22,154 nucleotides of DNA from Pelagophyceae sp. CCMP2097 (Eukaryota > Sar > Pelagophyceae): positions 1,776 through 23,929 of the forward strand of contig MU657510.1 in the NCBI GenBank assembly GCA_026770575.1, read 5' to 3'. How positions within the stretch are numbered: position 1 is the stretch's first letter; each line of letters starts with the position of its first letter. Under the pieces are notes generated by a model that was not told where the DNA came from, searched no databases, and worked only from the letters and a program-made list of their open reading frames with translations. Shown piece by piece: positions 16,833-22,154 of the stretch. The position numbers and the translations under genes are program-made.

Positions 16833-19800
16833 CGCCTGCGTATCCGCCATTGGTAGGAGGCGCCCGTTCGATACCCCCTCCAAAGACGAAAACCCCTGCA
16901 AAGAAAAAGAGGCGAAAAGCGGGTGACAATGCGTTGAGTCCTACGCCCATCGGTGGCGATGTGGATGCGAGTGCAAGGAGGGGGGGCTTGCCAGGAACAG
17001 GCGGCGTAATATCCTGGGATCGCTGAACGCAGAAGAGCTGCTTCAGCACCGAAAGAATGCGAGCGGTGACATTGCTGCGAGTGCGAGCGTGAGGGCGGCG
17101 AATAGAGAGAAGGTGCTTGGCGCGATGACCGAAGACGAAAAAGCTGCCTTTTCAAAGGGCGAATCTGCAAAGCGCCTCGCGAGGTTGAATAAGCAGCTCG
17201 GCGCAATGACCGAAGACGAAAAAGTAGCCTTTTAAAAGAAAAAAGCTGCAGAGCGTAGCGTGGATCGGGAAAAGGAGCTTGGCGCGATGACCGAAGACGA
17301 AAACGCTGCCTTTTTAAAGGGCGAATCTGCCGAGCGTGGCGCGAGACGTTCGAAACACCGTGACCCTATGTCTGAAGACAATGAAGCTGACTTCGTAAAG
17401 GGCGAATCTGCAGAGCGTGGCGCGAGGCGGAAGAAGCAAAGGGAGTCGATGAGCCAAGATGAAGAAAGAGAGTTCCTGAACCGCGAGAGGGAGAAGAAGA
17501 CGGCGCTCCGCGAGGCCCAGAGGACAAAGCTGCAGGTAGACCGTGATGCGAGCGCCACCAAGTTCCTAGAGTCTCAAACCATTTCAGAGGCTGCGTGGGT
17601 GCTGCTGCAGCAGCAGAGGCGCGCGGTCATTGCCCAAAAATGCGCTATGGATCCTCTCGCCGCCTTTATACACGATACCCCATTTGGTAAAGTGCCTTGG
17701 AATTCGGGCTACCCCGTTGACTCCTATGTGGACACTAAGGTCGATCAACTGAAGACCTAGCACGCCGCGCACGCTCAGCTCACGCGCATCGAGGTCAAGC
17801 ACTGCCTCCAATGCCGCCAACGCCACCCTGGTCTTGAAATGCATTCAGAATCTCCACAGCATTGCGTCAGCTGCGGCGCCGAGATGCAGAATCCAGGCTC
17901 AGTCACTATGTTTTCGTCTGCGAACAAGCTGCGGCTCATGCCGCATGACTCTCCTGCTGGGGAATTGTCAAACCATACGGCGTCGCGGCTGAATTCCATT
18001 GCCAGGGCTACGTTGCTTTTTCGCAGCCTGTGTCCTATTGAGATTGCCGTGCTTCGTCTCGCGATCCCTTGCTTGAGTTTCTACCGGTTTCCTGGTGGTC
18101 AGTTCGGTTATCGCGGTCTCGTTTGCGCCATCGATTCGACGGCAAGTGTCGGGCGCCTGGTGAACGAGCTTCCGCGCTCCTGGGGCGACTGTGGCATGAA
18201 GATAATCAAGCAGGAAGGATACGACGTAGAAGTCTCTGACGACGTCAAAGCTAGCAAGGTGTATGTGCGCGACTCTTGTCAGTTTTGTGTGAGTTCTTTA
18301 ATACCGACAGTCACACATTTAGTTATAACGGCGCTCCGGTTGAAGACATGTCCGATGCCGTAGACGGCGCTCTGCCTCCTGGTCTGCCCGTCTTTATTGA
18401 AGATATTTACGAGGAATACGACCTAATGAAGTTATGCGTATCACCCCACGTCCTCTGCACCTGGCTGCAGGATAGCAAAGGGCCCTTGGCCTCTGCGGCC
18501 TTACTTAATCTCGAGAAGGACATCGATGTTGCGGTTCAAATCCCCGATTTCGTCGCCTTGATAACTGACCATGCGCAGGGCGAGGCAGTTGTCGACTCGA
18601 TGCCCCTAACTCGGCTCGCTGAGTTCCTCGTTCAAAGGGGCATTGCGTCCGCGCTTGACATGGAAGTCGACGTCGACGATCCCGCGGTCGAAACAAACGA
18701 AGCGCTGGAGTTGAAAATGCAACGAGAGATTGCGCATTTAGCTGCGATGCTGTGCCGTGAATTCGAGTCTTTGATGACGAACAAGGATAACATGAAGCTG
18801 GGCCACTCGTTCATTCCTGGTGGATTTCGCCCGACGGAGGCGGTCGGTTTGAATCGTACGTCCGAGCTGAAGGGCTTCTTTCCCATCGTCAAGGATGATG
18901 ATTTTGAAATAGGAAAGGGAGTTAATATCGCGAGCGAAAAGGAAGGGATTTCGCTTTCTGTCACCCGCACATATTCCCTTTTGGCAAAGGCGACCCGACC
19001 CGAATACTAAGAGGTTGAAGCCCATTGGCTTCGACATGTGGCTGAAGTGGATTACAAACGAGTCGAGCATGGTCGCGGCACGGGATCATATCTTCCGAGG
19101 CCATGCTGCTAATGTTGTGATGCGCGCAAAAGCCCTCGGCGTCGGCCTGGCATTTGCTAAGAAGTCGGCGAAGTAAGATGGCCTAAATTGCGCCGAGGGC
19201 ATTGACTTGTTGTCGCCCAAGGAAAAGGCCGAATTGGAGAAAGATATTTCACGCTGGACTGGCAAAATTCATAATTCCCCGCAGTTTTGGCACCAGAGGA
19301 AAGTGGAGCTCGAATGCGCGTTCGAGCAGCTTCGCCCCGCGGCCTTTTTCGACACGCAGAGCTTTGCCGATACTCACTGCCCCGTCCTCCACAAACTCAT
19401 AGTTAATTGAGCCGGGCTCGGCGATTCGCGTGACCCATTTTTACAAGGTATTACTGCAGGCGCCGCCGCGTATAAACGCCGTTGCGCAAATCTCGCCGAG
19501 TATCCTCACATTGCGGTTTGGTTCTTCCACGAGAAGCAGAAGATATTTCGCGAGACTATCCAACCCAAGATGTACAATTTGAAGCCCTGCGAGTGGTGGA
19601 CGAGGTACGAGCATCAGTGGCGTAATTCGATTCACGCACACAGTTTCCGTTGGCTCGACGTTGGCGAGCGGTCTGAAGCACCGAATCTCTCGTGCCTTCG
19701 TCGCATTTTGGACGAAGTAAAGGATGAGCACGCCTCCTCGCCCGATGATTGTGATGGCGCTTCTGTAAATTCCGATGATTCGAATTACCCCTCAGTGTCG

Positions 19801-21021
19801 AACGAGGATCTCGCGGCAATCATGACGGCTAAAGCCCGAGAATCCGTTATTGCCTCCGAGTGCGCGCTTTGGTATTCTACCCACATCGATTCAACGAACA
19901 CCTTGTGGGATACTGCCGCTCGGCGTCCGACCCGCGTCGAATCGGACGTGCACCCCTGCGACAAGAATCCTCTGCACTGCTTCTTTCCGCCCGGGTTGCC
20001 CGTCTCTGCGGCCGATGTCCCACCTTTAAATTTTGTTCCGGACCTGGCACTTTAAGAGCGGATTCATACAGACTACAACGAAATTTCGGCAAAATATGAG
20101 GAGGCACACGCTGCGCGATAGTGGACGTCTTCGCGTTGATAAGGTGAAGAATGCGCAATACTGTCGTTTTGAAGAAAAGCTCGCCGTTCGATCCGAGCCT
20201 GACACAGATGTTCTCTCGGCCCACACTTCTTCGCTGTGCCATGCAAAGGCCTTTTTCAGTGGCACTCTATCCTGGTCCCAAAGATGACCTCCGTATAAAC
20301 TCGACGGGTCCCTTGAAGCAGCTCTACCATCGCCCGAGTACGGACAAAAAAGCCCGTTATTGACGTTATCGGGCTAGTGCAGTATGCATCAAAGGCTGTT
20401 GGGTACGCCACTAAGCGTGAGAAGAGGATTCAGATGGCCGACGGCACCTTGTCGTATAAAGCGAGTACGAGTGACCCGACCCGGAGTATGCCCGCTCTTA
20501 TGCAAGCTACTATTTGTTCCATTTTGGATCGAGATTATTCTACCCGGGAGTGTGCGGCCTTGGCCACAGGTCTTAAGGGCGTTGATAGCAGCTTCACGTT
20601 TAGGCATAGCACCCTCGGGGCAATGGCTGGCGTAGAGTTCGAGAAGGACGATGACGCGCCTCCCGTGCAAAATGTGAAACCTGGGCTCTTTCATGCTGCC
20701 GGGGCTCTCTTACTAAAGAAAACAGAGGGGGGGCTCTACCTCATGAGGATAGACATTTTTGACGCCGAGACGGCGAAAGTTCAAGCCCCTGTCGATTCCC
20801 AGAAGAAAGCAAAGACTCGGCAAGCCGGTGTCCTCCGCACGATAGCCCAAAGTGAAGCAAAGGCGATCAGGATAAAGCTGCGCAGCATTCTCTTGGCATG
20901 CTCGTTCGGAAGTTATTTAGGCGCTTTCGACGTTAGGGCCAAACGAGGGAGACCTGCTGAAGCTGACAAGACCCCCCATGCGAATTTGGCTGCTCGTCCT
21001 GTACACGCGCCGTACACGTGA
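16823..21021 (+). pseudogene. Helitron Rep (HUH-Y2) protein remnant without helicase
   Basis: A frame from an ATG near 16823 has a Lys/Arg-rich, nuclear-signal-like PKTKTPAKKKRRKAG and shifts in a G7 run near 16985. Five 27-residue charged repeats follow. Then come CLQC (17803) and CVSC (17863) finger motifs and a DUF6570-like block (IPCLSFYRFPGGQFGYRG). Next is a Helitron_like_N region with SPQFWHQRKVELECAFEQL, FFDTQSFADTHCPVLH and the HUH motif IHAH (HAH at 19633-19641). Tyrosines follow at 20383 and 20404 (YASKAVGYATK). The last part (LDRDYSTRECAALATGL) matches the linker that normally precedes the helicase, but no PIF1-type helicase follows. Known Helitrons use Rep to nick and join DNA in rolling-circle transposition. 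Nonsense codons lie at 17233, 17758, 19174 and 19408, with shifts near 18263, 18990, 20050 and 20345, so this copy is inactive. Confidence 0.93.
17116..17520 (+). repeat. Five 81-bp (27-residue) tandem repeats in the Helitron N-terminus
   Basis: Five units begin with LGAMTEDEK, LGAMTEDEK, LGAMTEDEN, RDPMSEDNE and RESMSQDEE at exact 27-residue spacing, each followed by a basic stretch such as GESAERGARR. The second unit contains the stop at 17233. Repeated charged N-terminal units are common in Helitron proteins and are probably helical DNA- or RNA-contacting segments, which is inference. Confidence 0.9.
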
Positions 21022-21029
21022 ATATACTC
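20977..21029. repeat. 53-bp direct repeat, copy 1 (end of Helitron frame)
   Basis: The segment starts catgcgaatttggctgctcg and ends near gtgaatatact. It recurs at 21591-21643, an offset of 614 bases, with only a few changes. A short palindrome (tgtac...gtaca) lies inside. It covers the last codons of the Helitron frame. Confidence 0.88.
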
Positions 21030-21248
21030 CCCCCCACAAAATCGCCCAACGTGCCGTCTCTCGCGCTGTGGTCGAGGGCCAGTGCACTTGGTTTTGCGCA
21101 TCGCCTTCAGCGTGACGTTTCGTTCCCTCGCTTTGCACTTCCGAGTGTAAAAGCGAGTGCGCTCGTTGCGTGTACTCAAAGGTGCCATCGTCAACCACTT
21201 GTGCCCCCTGTTGCTCCGCAGCTGAGTGCACATGTGGGTCTACTTACA

Positions 21249-21332
21249 GCCCGAGGTCGCCGGTTCGAATCCGGCATATTGTTTGGAACAGCCCGAGGTC
21301 ACCGGTTCGAATCCGGCATATGGAAAAATATT
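21249..21332. repeat. Two tandem 42-bp tRNA T-arm-like modules
   Basis: Each module reads gcccgaggtc(g/a)ccggttcgaatc followed by cggcatat. In each, gccgg/ccggc (first copy) or accgg/ccggc (second copy) flank the seven-base loop ttcgaat, which is the form of a tRNA T-arm and contains the RNA polymerase III B-box consensus GGTTCGANTCC. I find no acceptor stem or D-arm, so these are not tRNA genes. They may be remains of a tRNA-derived SINE. Confidence 0.7.
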
Positions 21333-21472
21333 AAAAATAATAAAATTACATTGTGATGTGTTTATATACACTTCTGATCTGGCTCCTGGCACTGGGACCG
21401 GAAATCCCTTTTGCCAGTATTAACGTCGGTGTTGAGGATTGTAAACCAACATCGCATGGGTCATCCAAGATC

Positions 21473-21522
21473 GGGCCCATCTTCAGTGGGCGGCTCCAGG
21501 CCGCCCGTCCGATGATGGGCCC
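21473..21522. repeat. 50-bp nested hairpin
   Basis: The outer arms gggcccatc (21473-21481) and gatgggccc (21514-21522) pair perfectly, and an inner stem gggcggc/gccgccc (21488-21494 and 21500-21506) closes a five-base loop. It lies between the tRNA-like modules and the second 53-bp repeat copy. It does not fit the classic Helitron 3' hairpin because no CTRR end follows. Confidence 0.8.
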
Positions 21523-21534
21523 TCCATTTCAAAT

Positions 21535-21568
21535 GCCTTGCATGAGGTCGCGGGTTCGAGCCTGCTCG
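21535..21568 (+). other. tRNA-Ala(UGC)-like 3' half
   Basis: The order gccttgcatgagg, gtcgcgggttcgagcctgc resembles the anticodon arm (TTGCATG loop), variable region and T-arm of tRNA-Ala(TGC). The D-arm and 5' acceptor strand are missing, so it is a fragment or SINE-derived sequence and not a functional tRNA. Confidence 0.5.
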
Positions 21569-21590
21569 TTCACGTTTCTACTCCTCTTGG

Positions 21591-21643
21591 CATGCGAATT
21601 TGGCTGCTCGTCCTGTACACGCGCCGCACACGTGAATAGACTT
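21591..21643. repeat. 53-bp direct repeat, copy 2
   Basis: Near-identical to 20977-21029. Here it is outside any gene and is followed by a short spacer and then a T18 run. Confidence 0.88.
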
Positions 21644-21664
21644 TCCCCCATGGAGATACGGGAC

Positions 21665-21890
21665 TTTTTTTTTTTTTTTTTTATGTAAAAATGAAAATCC
21701 TTATCCGTTTGGTCAGTTTGGGCTTATTGCGATTTTTGAAGTTTTTCGATTTTTCGATTTTGAAGTTTTTGAAGTTGTAGGATTTTGGGAATTTTCCGAT
21801 TTTCCGATTTTCCGATTTTGAAGTTTTTGATTTTTGAGATTTTTTGAAATTCCCAGAATTCTCAGAATTTCTCAAGAATTTATTAAATTA
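21665..21890. repeat. T18 run and T-rich low-complexity tract
   Basis: Eighteen T at 21665-21682 are followed by about 200 bases built from gattttccgattttc and gaagtttttgaagtt type units, ending in short A/T runs. The composition contrasts sharply with the GC-rich surroundings. If transcribed from the minus strand the T run would be a poly(A) tail, which would fit a retroposed sequence. Confidence 0.85.
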
Positions 21891-22154
21891 TTAGGGAAAT
21901 TGTGACTTTAGGGGGGTGATATGTGGCTGGGGAGAATAGAAGACCGGATTTGTCAGGCCCCTGAGATTTTGGAGATAAGTAGCGCATTCGAACGAGGAGC
22001 TCGAGCTCTCGCTCGTCGTTCAATCGGCGCATCGAAAGGCGGCGTGGTCGCTGCGTGGTGCCGCTGGGGAAGATAGGAAAGAGTTGTTCTGCAGCTTTGT
22101 TCTGCCCGTGTTTGAAATGAGCGCAAGCCCCGGGCGGCAGCAAGGCCCCCTGGG
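21891..22154. other. Right edge, no gene seen
   Basis: Mixed-composition sequence without a supported coding region. A perfect 12-base palindrome (gagctcgagctc, 21997-22008) sits within a longer imperfect palindrome of about 30 bases. Confidence 0.4.

Noticed and set aside
16204..16926. A 240-residue plus-strand protein with nine-residue repeats
   Set aside because: The 27-bp array keeps several frames open on both strands, and the frame continues into a tandem duplication with no recognisable domain.
17233..19410. Stop-codon reassignment, since Helitron frames continue through TAA, TAG and TGA
   Set aside because: All three stop types occur, they are accompanied by frameshifts, and the kinase uses a normal TGA stop, so decay explains it better.
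21249..21332. Functional tRNA genes
   Set aside because: Only the T-arm part is present, with no acceptor stem, D-arm or anticodon arm that folds properly.
21681..21875. Lys/Asn/Ser-rich 64-residue minus-strand protein
   Set aside because: It is a translation of the T-rich low-complexity tract.

Overview
The window looks like a repeat-rich piece of a GC-rich eukaryotic (protist or algal) nuclear genome. The evidence is one intron-containing protein kinase gene and the remains of at least four eukaryotic transposon classes: Copia, Helitron, hAT and a non-LTR retrotransposon. There is no operon structure and no bacterial ribosome-binding pattern. The very high third-position GC, Ala/Pro-rich protein tails and short introns would suit a stramenopile or haptophyte alga, but that placement is inference and I cannot name the species.

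Layout. Positions 1-399 hold a CAGA-type microsatellite and a 23-bp-stem hairpin. Positions 400-2618 (+) carry the only gene that looks intact, an AGC-family Ser/Thr kinase in three exons, one bounded by a GC-AG intron. Positions 2619-4700 show no convincing gene. Positions 4723-5126 (-) hold a broken unknown gene. A hAT transposase C-terminus follows at 5220-5798 (+), with a symmetric cluster of CCAGCT/AGCTGG hexamers just after it. Positions 5963-8202 (+) are a frameshifted non-LTR reverse transcriptase with decayed catalytic motifs, followed by a degenerate GC-rich tandem array to about 8860.

Two 290-bp inverted repeats (8926-9215 and 11995-12284) enclose a minus-strand transposase-like pseudogene (9506-10541), a 27-bp minisatellite, a 75-bp tandem repeat and a 144-base assembly gap. 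Positions 12432-13303 (-) encode an unrecognised coiled-coil and Ser-rich protein with one probable frameshift. Positions 13420-16170 (-) hold a Copia pol remnant (partial integrase, reverse transcriptase, RNase H) that stops abruptly at a 79-bp mini inverted-repeat element and a second 27-bp minisatellite. Positions 16823-21021 (+) are a Helitron Rep pseudogene with a 27-residue repeat block and a HUH motif but no helicase. The right end has duplicated Helitron-edge sequence, tRNA-3'-half-like modules, a hairpin and a T-rich tract.

The genes do not form a pathway. The region reads as a host kinase gene next to nested, mutually interrupting, mostly dead mobile elements. The items most worth following are the possible transposon bounded by the 290-bp inverted repeats, the GC-AG intron, the hAT hexamer cluster, the Helitron Rep with unusual tyrosine spacing, and the shared minisatellite and mini-element at two loci. 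I found no clear new multi-gene system.
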